Both the position numbers and the translations under genes were made by a program. Below the pieces are notes generated by a model that did no database searches, was not told the origin of the DNA, and saw only the letters and a program-made list of their open reading frames with translations. Shown here one piece after another: positions 12,685-22,988 of a stretch of DNA of 64,000 nt (within the stretch, counting starts at the first letter, position 1; each line of letters begins with the position of its first letter). The DNA is from Tolypocladium sp. Sup5 PDA-1 (Eukaryota; Ascomycota; Sordariomycetes; Hypocreales; Ophiocordycipitaceae): assembly GCA_000750105.3 (NCBI GenBank), contig JPHH03000015.1:310001-374000 (forward strand). The letters run 5' to 3'.

Positions 12685-13891
12685 TCATGGCCCCGGCATA
12701 GGACGAGGTTGAGGAGGCAGGAGAACAATCGTGCCACCGCCCTCACCCTGCTCCTCTACGACCTCAACCGGCAGCCTGGACAAGTCATCACCCGACCCCC
12801 TGCCCCCCTGCCCATCATCATCAGGGCACCTCTCCCTCTCCAGCTTCATGTCCATAATCATGCTCAGCTCCGGGCAGTACTCGAAGATCCTCCTGCGCAT
12901 CCCGGGGTTCTTCCACACGTCGTGGTTGAGGTTGCTGCCGCCGCCGCGGACGTGGTACCCCATCGGCTTGTCCATGAAGACGTTCTCGACGGCGAGTGCG
13001 CCCTGGAACTTGGACGCGACCTTCTCGCCGGGCATGACGGAGAGGCGCTTGCCGAACCACTCGTCCTCGGGCTCCGAGTTGTTGTGCCGCTCTTGGAAGC
13101 TGAGGACTCGTCGGATGGCGGACACTCGTCGAAGAGACAGCCCGCCTGTGCCCGAGAATCGGTCGTCTTCGCTCCTGCATCTGCAGTCAGTCAAGCTCAA
13201 GGCCTCCCGTAAGAACGTATCTATACCGCGGAGCACCTGCCCAGCTCCAATCGAGCCACTCGTCCAGACCCTTCGGCGAGTTTGCACACAAAATACTGTA
13301 ATGCTCAAACTTCAAGATCCACTCCACGCCGGGGAGAAACTCGTCGTAGAAGCGCAGATCCGTCAGGAGCCGGAAGACGTCCTCCTGCCTCTCAACCGAC
13401 CAGGGCTTGGGCATCCTCAGCACGTCCATCCTGCCAATGGCCTGCTGGTGCCTGATGGCCGGCGCCCTGCCGACGCTGTACACGCTCCACTGCGAGCCAA
13501 TGAACAGGAAGCGCCAGTCTGGGGGCACCACGGCGGCCATGTGCGTGATCAGGGGGACGAGGTGCGGGATTGGGCGCGGCTCGATGAGGAGGGCGAGCTT
13601 GGAAGCGTTGTGCTGCGCGCGCGGGTCGTCGGCTGGGCGCCAGTCGAGGCTGATGTTGGGCATCTTCCGTCGAGCCTCTTGGATGCGGGATGAGACTTGG
13701 GCTTGGACGATGGGCCTGTACTGCGGTGCCAGGTGCGCCAGCCACCAGCTTGTTTGTCTTGGTTAGTCCCGTATCTTCCGCTGACCAAGAAGGAAGACGG
13801 TGGTTTGTGCGTACGTCAAGGCCAGGGAGGCGAGCACCAGGAGGCGGGCCTTGGTGACGGCCAGGGGGCTGGTCGAGCTTAACACGGCCAT
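12685..13891 (-). CDS. DUF5672 putative glycosyltransferase, paralogue A
   Basis: Three exons: 13891-13815, 13748-13227 and 13174-12685, giving 362 residues. Both introns are GT-AG and the first carries a CTAAC branch site. The N-terminus is a short cytosolic piece followed by a hydrophobic stretch (around residues 15-35, ARLLVLASLALTWWLAHL), which suggests a type II signal anchor. The body has the features of DUF5672: KLALLIEPRPIPHLVPL, then WRFLFIGSQ, then WAGAPR, then GTGGLSLRR, EPEDEWF, and a C-terminal GYHVRGGG segment with a CPEL motif. The family is predicted to be glycosyltransferase-like. A paralogue of similar length lies head to head 253 bp away. The position that reads FQADS in that neighbour reads FEHYS here, so an acidic DxD-like residue appears lost. 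Substrate is unknown. Confidence 0.82.
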
Positions 13892-14144
13892 GGCTTCTTC
13901 TCTTCTGGCCGGGGAATGACAAAGAGGGCGCGATTAGGAGGTGGGAAGAAGCGGGTAGAGGCCATACAAGAGCGGCGGTGAGGGTGGTGATTCATGAGGC
14001 AAGTGCAGGAACGGCAAGTGTAGACAGCCCCTATTTATCCAAGACAGCCAGCTGTCGACCTCTTCTTCTCCAACTCCAAGAGCCAGCTCGACAGCTCAAC
14101 GCTCTTATATTTGCGAGTCGTGCAATGGCCGACGCTGCAGCAGG
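13892..14144. promoter_or_regulatory. Shared divergent promoter of the DUF5672 pair
   Basis: This 253-bp gap separates the two divergent start codons, so both promoters must lie in or overlap it. An ATAAATAG-type TATA-like element reads toward paralogue A near 14031-14038, and TTATATTT at about 14105-14112 lies close to the start of paralogue B. The assignment is by position only. Confidence 0.5.
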
Positions 14145-15214
14145 ATGCTCGTGTCGACACCATGGCGCCCCCCGCTCCCTCGACCAATCCGCCTCCTCGC
14201 CATCCTCGTATGCGCAATGTCGGCGAATATTCCCCCCCAGACTGTCCCTTACACACCATCTCTAACCTGAGTTGTAGCATAACGACTCTCTTCTTCACGA
14301 CATCCCTCCCCGTACCGCACCTGTCCCTACAATACGCCGCCCAGCCCTCCCCCTTCAGCACCTCCAAACTCGCCCTCCTCGTCGAAAGCCGCCCGCTCCC
14401 GATCCTCGCCCCCCTCACGCTGCACTTCATATCCACCCTCCCCCCCGACTGGCGCGTCCTCTTCCTCGGCTCGCCGCACTCCCTCGCCGCCATCAATGCC
14501 TCCGCCGCGATCCGCACCCACGCCCGCGCCGCGAAGCTCGCCCTGCGCCCGATACCCGACGACATGAGCACCGCCGGCCCGGAGATGATCAGCCGCTTCC
14601 TCACGGCGCCGTGGCTGTACGAGACGGCCGTCGTGCCGGCCGAGTGGCTGCTCGTCTTCCAGGCGGACTCGATGCTCTGCGCGAATAGCAGGCTGGATGC
14701 GGACGACTTCCTGGGCTATGACTGGGTCGGCGCGCCGTGGAATCCAGAGGGCGACTGGGGAGGCAATGGCGGGCTGTCGCTGCGGCGCGTGAGTCGCATC
14801 GTCGATATCCTGCGGAACCAGGAGCGCGCCAACGACACCGAGCCGGAAGACGTCTGGCTCACCGAGCGCCTCGGCCACTACCCCGGCGGCAGGTCGGCCA
14901 ACGGCTCCGTCTCCCTGACCTTCTCGGGCGAGATGCACAGCGGCGTGCCCGAGCGTGTCGTCGACCTGGCCATGCATAACGGCACCATCTACAACGACGG
15001 CACGTACGTCAAGGGCATGGACGACTGGCGAGACGGCTTCTACGAGCCCATGGGGTACCACACGGGGGGAAGCGGCCTGTGGCTGCACGGCGCGATCTGG
15101 GGCCTGCCGGAGATGAGGCGGCACATCTACAACTACTGTCCCGAGGTGAAGATGACGCTGGCCATGGACGTGGCACGGTATGTGCCCGGCACGTGCGGCA
15201 TTCGTTGGGGGTAG
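14145..15214 (+). CDS. DUF5672 putative glycosyltransferase, paralogue B
   Basis: Preferred model: exons 14145-14218 and 14278-15214 (336 residues). The join creates a strong signal anchor (RLLAILVCAIITTLFFTTSL) after a short basic N-terminus. The intron ends at CTAACCTGAGTTGTAG, a good branch and acceptor, but the donor would be GTCGGC, a weak consensus. A GTATGC donor at 14209 joined to the same acceptor keeps frame only from an ATG at 14125 and gives no membrane segment. The body is secure: KLALLVESRPLP, WRVLFLGSPHS, FQADSMLCANS, YDWVGAPW, GNGGLSLRR, EPEDVWL, MGYHTGGSG and YCPEV match DUF5672. It is probably a type II membrane enzyme of the secretory pathway (inference). Compare paralogue A, transcribed away from it. 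Confidence 0.8.
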
Positions 15215-15553
15215 GGAGGGCTAGAGTCGTATCGATATGGAGGCGTTGTTCAGCTCATGCCGTGACAGGTCTTTTCCGGGCAAGCCGCAACTCAAGTGTA
15301 ACATTAGAATACATTATACATGCAACTCCCTCGGCGTACTGTACACGTCCAGGGGACGACCCCTTCGCCATCACCAAGCCAGCCTGTGCACCTCTCCAAC
15401 CCACAAGCACCGCCATCCTGAGCCAACTCCGTCCATCCCGAGCAAAGCCTTGCGTATCTGCGTATAAGTGTGCCGTATCCGAGTGTCTCACTATTAAATG
15501 AAGGAAGGTCCCCGCCAGCCTCGAGGTATCCCTCCTCTTCACCGGCCGCCCTA
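15215..15553. other. Short convergent intergenic gap
   Basis: This separates the 3' ends of DUF5672 paralogue B (plus) and SEC12 (minus). Apart from presumed 3' UTRs, nothing is recognised in it. Confidence 0.6.
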
Positions 15554-17373
15554 CTAGCCCGCCAGGGCATCGCCAATGGCGCCGGCAATCTGCCCGAAGA
15601 GGACCCCCTTGAAAACGCTCTCGCCCATGCCCTGCGTCCAGGCGCCGGCCTCGCGCAGCCGCTCGCGCCAGATGTGCTTCTCTTCCGCGCCGAGCTGGTC
15701 CCACGTCTTGGCCGGGCCGTGCACGTCCGAGTTGTGCACGTCGGCGGTGAGTATCGGGGCCGGCTGCCCGGCGGCCGCCTCGAAGAGGACCATGGTCTCG
15801 CCTGCGGCGGGGGCCTTGCCGCCGGCTAGTTTGGAGATGATGTGATTCTCGAAGAAGACGGGGGGTTGGTAGTCTGGCGAGCGCATCGTGCCGTGCCACG
15901 AGGGGAGGAATCTCTGGGCAAAGATGATGGGCTCGCTCTTGCCGTACATTTCCATGACGGCCTGTCCGACGATGGCCATGATGAGCGCCATGATGGTCAG
16001 CACGAGGACGAGCGGCCGAGCCGACGGTGCGCGGGATCGCATGGCCGTGACATATCGCGCCGGCCGGGGCGGGCCCTTGTTGCTGCGGGCCGCCTTGTCG
16101 ACGTACTTGTTGAGGGGTATGCTGTGCACGGCGACGGTCTTCTGGAGGGATATGCTGGCGAGCTTGACGAACTGCTGGCGGATATGGGTCTTGGGCGTGA
16201 CGAATCGGGAGAAGGCGACGCCGGTGATGTTGTCCTCGCCGTGGACGCCCCGGAGGGTGTACAAGGGGTGGAGGTCGACGAGGAGGTTCAGCACGTTCGA
16301 GGGCTTGTGCTCGAGGGTGTAGAGCGAGATGGACGCGTCGGTGCCAGCGACGGCGATGAGGAACTGCGTATTCCCCGCGGGCGCCCAGGGCGTCGACGGG
16401 GGCGACAGGTTCGTGACGGCCAGTGCGGTGGCGGAAATCTTGCCGGGTATGCGCGTCGTGACGGCGATCCTGGCCTTTTCGTGGCCGGGAGAGGGCAGCC
16501 TGAAGCCCTGGATGAGCACGCCGCTCCGCCCGGGCAGGTTGGAGACGGCGAGGATGAACTCTGGCGACAGGTAGCGGATGGAGCGGAACTGGGGCCGCTC
16601 GCCGTGGTCGTCGGGCATGGCGAAGACGAGCTCGGGCTCGCTGTTCTCCTTGCCGATGCGGACCACGTGCAGCTCGTACTTGTAGCAAAACGCCAGCTGG
16701 TGCTCGCCGTCGCCCGTCTGCACGATGTCCAGGTCCTCGGCCTCGCGCGGCAGCTCCATGACGCCCCTCAGCCTGGGCCGGGGCGCGGTGGCCTCGAAGA
16801 CGGCGAGCTGAGGGTCATTGCCCATGGCCGTGGCCGCGGCACCGACGGAGCCCGACACGCGGAGCAGGCGCTGGTACGTTTCGGCGTCCGGGTTGGCGAA
16901 GAGGGCGGCGCGCGACAGCTCGACGATCTTGGTTTCGGGGGTTTTGAGGCCGGCCGAGGCCCGCGCCTTGGACTGCTCGACGGCGAGGGTGCGCAGGTGG
17001 TGGTTGGTGCCCTTGGCCACGTCGGCGGGGCTCGAGTTGACGCCGGCGTAGAGGTGAGTCGTCTTGCCGCGGTGGGCACCGACGGCGAGGGACATGACGC
17101 TGTCCTCGTCGCGCGAGAGCTCGACGTCGCCGGCCACGCGCAGCTCCTCCTTGGAGGCCGTCTCGAGGACCGTCTGCGCAAGGTACGTTAGAGTCGACAC
17201 ATGGCGAGGAGCAAAGGGACGACGGGAAGGCTCACAATCTTATTTCCGACGCCCGACCGGCCGGCGCCGCCTCCGCCGCCGACGAAGAGGCGGCTCGCAT
17301 CCTCGGGGTCGAAGTCGAGGGCGTAGAGCGGGTAGTCGAGCTCGATGCTCGCGCGGGGGAACGGCGGAGCCAT
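15554..17373 (-). CDS. SEC12: Sec12, ER guanine nucleotide exchange factor for Sar1
   Basis: Two exons, 17373-17236 and 17173-15554 (585 residues), joined by a 62-bp GT-AG intron. Residues 32-46 are a glycine-rich loop (GGGGGAGRSGVGNKI) that matches the potassium-binding K loop characteristic of Sec12/PREB. It is followed by a seven-bladed WD-type beta-propeller with weak repeats, a single hydrophobic membrane segment near residue 440 (PLVLVLTIMALIMAIVGQ) and a lumenal tail. This is the usual Sec12 order: cytosolic propeller, transmembrane helix, ER lumen. Sec12 loads GTP onto Sar1 to start COPII coat assembly at ER exit sites. Its substrate, SAR1, is encoded 29 kb away in this same window. 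Confidence rests on the K loop plus topology. Confidence 0.9.
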
Positions 17374-17903
17374 GCTGGCGCTGCGGGCGCAATTGGCGCG
17401 CGAGGACGGGGACGGGATCAGACGCGGGCTGTAGCGAGGGCTCGAGCGGTGGTCTTTCGGGGGCGTGGTCGGAGGCCTTCTGTCGCGTGGTGATGGCTGA
17501 TGATGCTGTTGCGGGGGGAAGAGGCAAGGCTGGGCAGGACGAGGCCAGATGTTCATACTTATGGGATCGGATGGGGGCCTTGCCTCCGTTTCTAGAGCTG
17601 AGGGGGGTGGCTGTAGCTGGCTCCACTCTTGCACGTCCGTCTTCCAACGATATGCTGCTGCAAACAGCCGATGCCCACCAGGAGTTTACAAATTCAATTA
17701 ACTCGGTTAGATTTAATGTGTAACAAATCATGTTATTGTCGTTTAGATGTTTCCGGTACGAATGTCCCCATGGGCCGATTCTCGATAGGTACCAAGGCAT
17801 AGCTTTCGTAGTACAAAATACATCCATGACTTACATCCAGCATCTCATCCTCATCTCATCCTCATCTCATCCTCAACTCGTCTTCACAGACTCGCATGCG
17901 TCC
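17374..17903. other. Intergenic between SEC12 start and aldehyde dehydrogenase end
   Basis: This contains the SEC12 promoter region and the 3' flank of the aldehyde dehydrogenase gene. Three perfect copies of an 11-bp unit lie at 17841-17873. No gene is supported. Confidence 0.6.
17841..17873 (+). repeat. Three tandem copies of CATCTCATCCT
   Basis: Three perfect 11-bp units in tandem begin 30 bp past the stop codon of the aldehyde dehydrogenase gene, so they probably fall in its 3' UTR (transcribed as the complement). Confidence 0.9.
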
Positions 17904-19484
17904 CTACTCGCCCGTCAAGTTCACATGCACCGCCTTGACGCTGTAGTACCCCCTCAGCCCCTCCTCCCCCAGCTCCCTTCCCAGCCCGCTCTCCTTGACG
18001 CCCCCAAACGGCACCCGCACATCGCTGTCGTTGCTGCTGTTCACCCACACCATGCCCGCCTCGAGCTCCCGCGCCGCGCGGTGCGCCCGCGCCAGGTCCC
18101 GCGTGAAGACGGCGCCCGCGAGCCCGTAACGCGTGCCGTTGGCCACCGCCAGCGCCTCGTCCTCGCCGCGGAACCGCGCCACCGCCGCGCAGGGCCCGAA
18201 GATCTCGTCGCGGAAGGCGGCCGACGTTATGGGTGTGTCGGCGAAGATGGCCGGCGGCGCGAAGAAGCCTCGCTCGGGGAGCGTCGGGACGGGGTGCAGG
18301 ACGGTGGCGCCCGAGGAGCGCGCCGAGGATATGTACGAGAGGATGCGGTCGCGCTGGGCGGCGCTGACTTGCGGGCCCTGATACGTCCTGTCGTCAAAGG
18401 GATCGCCGACGACGGACGTCTCCGCCGTGTACGCCGCGAACCGCTCGATGAAAGCGTCGTAGACGCCCTCCTGCACCAAGATCCTCGACGTCGTCGTGCA
18501 CACCTGCCCCTGGTTCGCCATGATACCCTCATGCGCCCACCTCACCGCCTGCCCCAGGTCGGCGTCGTCAAACACGATGAGCGGCGACTTGCCCCCCGTC
18601 TCGAGCGCCACGGCCTTCATCGTCCCGGCCGCCATGCGCATCACCTCCTTGCCCGTCTCCGTGCTGCCCGTAAACGCAATCTTGTCGACGTCCCGGTGCA
18701 GCGCCAGCGCGGCGCCCGCCTCGCCGCCGCGCCCGTTGATGACGTTGACCACGCCCGGTGGGAAGCCCGCCTCGCGCACCAGCCGCGCGACGTAGAGCAT
18801 CGACAGCGGCGTCTGCTCGGCGAGCTTGAGCACGATGGTGTTGCCGCAGGCGAGCGCGGGGCCGAGCTTCCACGCCGCCATGGCGAGGGGGTAGTTCCAC
18901 GGGATGATCTGGCCGCAGACCCCGATGGGCTGCTTGAGCGTGTACGCCATCTTGCGTCTGCCGACGTCGATAACGCTGCCGTGGATCTTATCCGCGTAGC
19001 CCGCGTAGTAGCGTAGCACCTCGGACATGTGCGGTACGTCGTAGCCCCGTGAGACGGACAGCGGTTTGCCGTTGTCGAGCGACTCAATGGTCGCCAGCGT
19101 CTCGCGGTGCTGGTCCACCAGGTCCGCCAGCCGGTTCATCAGATAGCCGCGCTCCATCCCTGATACGTCTTTCCAAGACGGGCGGTTCAGGGCGGAGCGG
19201 GCTGCCGCGACGGCTCGGTCGACGTCATCTGCAGTAGCTGCAGAGACGGAGCAGATGTCTCGTTCCGTGCTGAAGATCTGTCGGCAACCAAATCACTCGA
19301 AATGAAATCGTGACGTAGGAGCTGGGAGAATTCAGACGTACAATGGGTTGACCGTCGTGATCTTGTTGCCCTGCTGGCTGTCCACAAACTCATTGCCGAC
19401 AAAGAGCCCCAGCGGCTGCATCCACCGCCTGCCATTCGGCGCAGTGAGCTCGACCTCCAAGTCTGATGCTGCTGATGCTCTCAT
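17904..19484 (-). CDS. NAD(P)-dependent aldehyde dehydrogenase
   Basis: Two exons, 19484-19342 and 19269-17904, give 502 residues, the usual length of the class 1/2 aldehyde dehydrogenase family. The acceptor ATCTTCAG at 19270 keeps frame and yields the family-like join TTVNPFTERDICSV. Visible family motifs are PWNYP with N173 (oxyanion hole), FTGSTETGK (cofactor fold), ETGGKSP with catalytic base E271, and GQVC with nucleophile C305, then EIFGP and PFGGVKESGLGRE. No signal peptide or peroxisomal targeting signal is visible, so it is probably cytosolic. Substrate cannot be assigned. The residues after Cys305 are TTT instead of the common AGx, a mild deviation. No other pathway gene lies beside it. 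Confidence 0.93.
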
Positions 19485-20957
19485 GCTCCTTGAGCAGCAA
19501 AAACCCTGTCTCGACACATGGGAGACGCCGAACCGGGCCACCCGTGGGCGCACGCGGGACGATGCCGCAGCCATATGTCTTCCTCGGCTCTCGCGGTGGC
19601 GCAGCACCACTGGCTGTGCCACGTGGGCGTCAGTTCTGGTCTCGCTCAAAGGCCTAGACAAAGCTTGGAGCAACAAGTGGCACTCTGCAGCAGCGATACG
19701 CTCGAGCAGTAGCTGCTGATGCGGCCAACCGCTTGGCACCCTCGGTCCCTCACCCGCAGCAACCCCTCGATCGACTGGCGCAGTGACCCGTCAACGCCGT
19801 CCGCTACCTGTCGCTTCGTGCCTGCGGTACAGAGCACAAGACATACGCTTGGTAAGTAATTATCCCAGCTCCCCAAATCGAGTGTTGGACGGAAGTCGTA
19901 GTTGAAGGGGGCCAGGGCAGAAGAAGCGAGGTTGGTTGGACGTCGGAAGAGTGGGCCCCGTCTCACTTGGGCTGTTCGGGACCCGCTCCCTCGGGCCGCC
20001 ACGCGCCGCCAGCACCCTGAACCACTCCCTCGGGTCCGGGTCTGGGTCCGCCTGGCATGCACCGTCATCCCTCTGCCTCATCGCCTCTGCATACAAGACA
20101 GCACTGCAACAGCCATGCTTCCAACAACGCCACTCGCGCAGCCCGAGGTTCCAATGCTTTCTTTTGCGCATATGATATGTAACTGCATAAAACTTACACA
20201 AGTGTTACTACGGCTGGTCTCACGGCGCTCATAGCCTTGGTCAACGTCATGGTGAGGAAGCATGAGTCCATTCTGGTTTCTCCTATTCTCCTGATCAATA
20301 TACACTGCACCAGGGAATCAACATGTAGTGCCCCAGGGGTTGGTCGCAAATCAACGAGCGACTTCAGTGGTCAACAAACGCCCCAAAACACCCCATCTGT
20401 CGCTCCCCAATGCTGCCCGGCCGCCGTAAATCCATTCCCGTTTTGCTATGACTGCCTGGGTATCTCTTCCTGGTGTGACCCAATCTCGATTCTGATTGCT
20501 TGGGTATTGTTGGAGCAAAAATAACATGACAAAGGGAATGTACCGAAACATAATCAAAAACCAAGTTGCCGCGCAATGTAAACATCAGGCAACTCTGAAC
20601 ACTGGACTGCACTCCCTAACGAGGTTCTGTTGGGTATAGATAATGGCAGCAAGGGCAACAATGCTGGGGGCAGCAACAACGAAAAACAATGACAGGCTGT
20701 GCCCCAACATCTTCCGACTGAGACCGGGGGGGGGGGGGGGGAGGGATGACCCGCCTGAGCTGAACATGGGGGATGCAATAAAGTATATAAGTCAAAGTGT
20801 CAGTTGCCCGACGGTGATGTGTATTTCAGTGCCCCAAACCACAATTCCAGAACAATAAAGAGCAACCTGATATTAGGCGTATGTATGTATAAACATTAGG
20901 TCGTGTGGGTAACGGCGGGGGGCGTACGAGTGCACAAGTCGGAGACGTCCGTGTAAA
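19485..20957. other. Intergenic, 1.5 kb
   Basis: This lies between the aldehyde dehydrogenase start and the bZIP stop. It should hold the dehydrogenase promoter and the bZIP 3' UTR. A run of 16 G lies at 20726-20741. No gene is supported. Confidence 0.6.
20726..20741 (+). repeat. Homopolymer of 16 G
   Basis: An uninterrupted G16 run, with more G-rich sequence after it, in non-coding DNA about 220 bp past the bZIP stop codon. It could form a G-quadruplex or simply be an error-prone assembly site. Confidence 0.85.
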
Positions 20958-22988
20958 TCATTGCCACTGGGGAGCGTGGCCTTCGTGGTGTGGCTTCCTT
21001 GGTGCCGTTGCCCATCCCGTCTCGAAATGTCGCGGCTGGGCAGGCCGCCACTGGCCGGTTCTCGGGTCTTGTTCATGAGCATGGGCATGTTGAGCATGAG
21101 GATGCCCCGGCCCGTGGCTCTGGACGGGCGGTGCTCCCTCTATCACCCTCAGTGGAGGTAGCCTCTCGCCACTGGTAGACGAAGCTGCAGACAGCGGGCG
21201 AGGCGGGATCCCGTAAGCTTGGCCACCTTGACCGGGTGCTAAGATGGGCGGCGGTCCACCTGCTGGCGTGCCAAAAACTGGCGTGGAATACTCGGGCCGG
21301 TCTTCTGTCCTTCGTCGCTGCGCTGGTCGTTCCACCGACGATGGATCGCTGGCGTAGCCCGGGGTAGGCGTCGGCATATGGGAATGTGCCCCCGGGCTCA
21401 TCTCCTCATGCGACTCTGGGCTTAGTGGCAAAGGCGTGGGCGGCCCTGCCGCATGCTGGTGGATGCCGGGCGTTCGCGCGACAATGTCTCTCAGCCGATT
21501 GCGCTCGTCTCGATAAAAGTCTCGTTGTCGCGTGAGATCCTCCACCTCGTGCGCCAGCTGCTCCCGCTCGTCTTTGAGATCTTGTAGCTGCCTCAGATTC
21601 TCCTCCTGCAACGTCTTTTTCTTTCTGCGGTGCCTTGTCGATGCCTTGGCGTTGCGCTGCCGTTTTTCGTCTGCCTTTTTTGACGCCTGCGAATAGTCGA
21701 CTTGGACGGGGATCGGTGCATCGCTCCCGGGCAGAGTCATGAATGCTTGCTGCCCCTCTGTGCCTCCCATTGCTCCACTCATGCCGGACCGACGCATGAC
21801 TTCTGACCACGAAGATGGCCCGTCTCCCGACCCCCCAATCGCCGACATTGGCCGGTTGACTGCCGCTCCATGATGAAACTGCGATGGCAGTGCATGCAGC
21901 GATTGAGGTCGCCCGTGCCGGTCCCTCGTAACTATCCCAGAAGGCTGCATATAAGGGGCTTCTGCAGGACGTGATGCTGGCTGAGCAATCCCTCTCGGCG
22001 GTGTACCCACTGAATGATGTGCAGTGAAAGGCATCCCTGGGGCGTGGTGCAGTCCAGGGACCTGCCTGAGCCCTTCCGGGGCTTCTTTCTCATAAGGACG
22101 CTTGGCGGGAGATGACGGGGGTAAACGTGACTGCGCCCGCGAGTCCATTTCGCGAGGCGGGACACCATGGCTCAAGCTCGAGGAACGAGGCATTCTCGGA
22201 CTGACGGCCTTTCTAGGGTCGTTCATCCCCGGAAATGGGTACGCAGAGGCTGGGGAGTTGCGTCCAGGTGAAGGCGGTCTTCCAAGCGACGTCATGCTGC
22301 CAATAGGGGTACCGGCATGCGACCCTGGTCCCATCTGATTGGGAAAGAATGGTCTTGGACCGCTGTACGTCCGCGCCGATGCGGTTGGCGCGCCCTCGCC
22401 TTCCCTGGGTCGCGATAAAGAAGGAACCGCGCCTTCGGAGGCCATGAGCCGCGGCTCAGATGGATTCAGGATGTTGTGAACCCCCAACGCTTTGAGAGGC
22501 AAATGTTGAGGCCGACCTCCGCCCTCCGTGGAAGTCACACTGGTCGACGCTGGGCGACGACCATCATTGCTACCGGGAAGCTGCGCGTATTGGCGAGGAG
22601 ACCCCGCGTCGTGTCTGGAAGGGGATCTCGAAGACCGGCGAGGAGCAGGGTGAGGCGCAGGCCCCCTCTGCGACATCGAGACCTGATCCCCTACGTGTTC
22701 CTGGTCCCGAGGACCAGTACATTGAACGTTCCCACCGCCCGTCGAAGATTCTGCAGCCGAATATTTGAAGGAAGAATTCGGAGGGAGGCCGTTGTGTCGC
22801 CCCGGGGGTGTAGCCGGCGTCCGAGGCGAGTTCGGTGTTGTAGCAGCTGTGGAGTCGGAGATGGCAGAGCCGGGACTATCCTGTGCAGGCGTTGCCTGCG
22901 GCCACAGGCCTGCCGATGGATGCGCCAGGTTGGACGAGGACGGGCTCAGGACCGGCTGGGAATTAATACCCAAATAGTCCTCGCGACC
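20958..22988 (-). CDS. bZIP transcription factor (5' exon unresolved)
   Basis: The minus-strand frame is open from an acceptor site at 22989-22990 (CTCCTTTCACAG) to the TGA at 20958, 676 codons. It holds a basic region (KADEKRQRNAKASTRHRRKKK, with the bZIP signature N-x7-R) followed directly by a leucine-zipper-like coiled coil (LRQLQDLKDEREQLAHEV). The rest is Pro/Ser-rich and disordered, with repeated SPRTP-like motifs typical of fungal regulators. There is no ATG at the start of this exon: the first in-frame ATG comes about 100 codons in, after coding-like sequence. An upstream first exon is therefore expected, but I could not place it. Target genes are unknown. A gene-poor stretch of about 6.5 kb lies upstream and could hold a long leader. 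Confidence 0.75.
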   Translation of the reverse strand, partial: GREDYLGINSQPVLSPSSSNLAHPSAGLWPQATPAQDSPGSAISDSTAATTPNSPRTPATPPGRHNGLPPNSSFKYSAAESSTGGGNVQCTGPRDQEHVGDQVSMSQRGPAPHPAPRRSSRSPSRHDAGSPRQYAQLPGSNDGRRPASTSVTSTEGGGRPQHLPLKALGVHNILNPSEPRLMASEGAVPSLSRPREGEGAPTASARTYSGPRPFFPNQMGPGSHAGTPIGSMTSLGRPPSPGRNSPASAYPFPGMNDPRKAVSPRMPRSSSLSHGVPPREMDSRAQSRLPPSSPAKRPYEKEAPEGLRQVPGLHHAPGMPFTAHHSVGTPPRGIAQPASRPAEAPYMQPSGIVTRDRHGRPQSLHALPSQFHHGAAVNRPMSAIGGSGDGPSSWSEVMRRSGMSGAMGGTEGQQAFMTLPGSDAPIPVQVDYSQASKKADEKRQRNAKASTRHRRKKKTLQEENLRQLQDLKDEREQLAHEVEDLTRQRDFYRDERNRLRDIVARTPGIHQHAAGPPTPLPLSPESHEEMSPGAHSHMPTPTPGYASDPSSVERPAQRRRTEDRPEYSTPVFGTPAGGPPPILAPGQGGQAYGIPPRPLSAASSTSGERLPPLRVIEGAPPVQSHGPGHPHAQHAHAHEQDPRTGQWRPAQPRHFETGWATAPRKPHHEGHAPQWQ

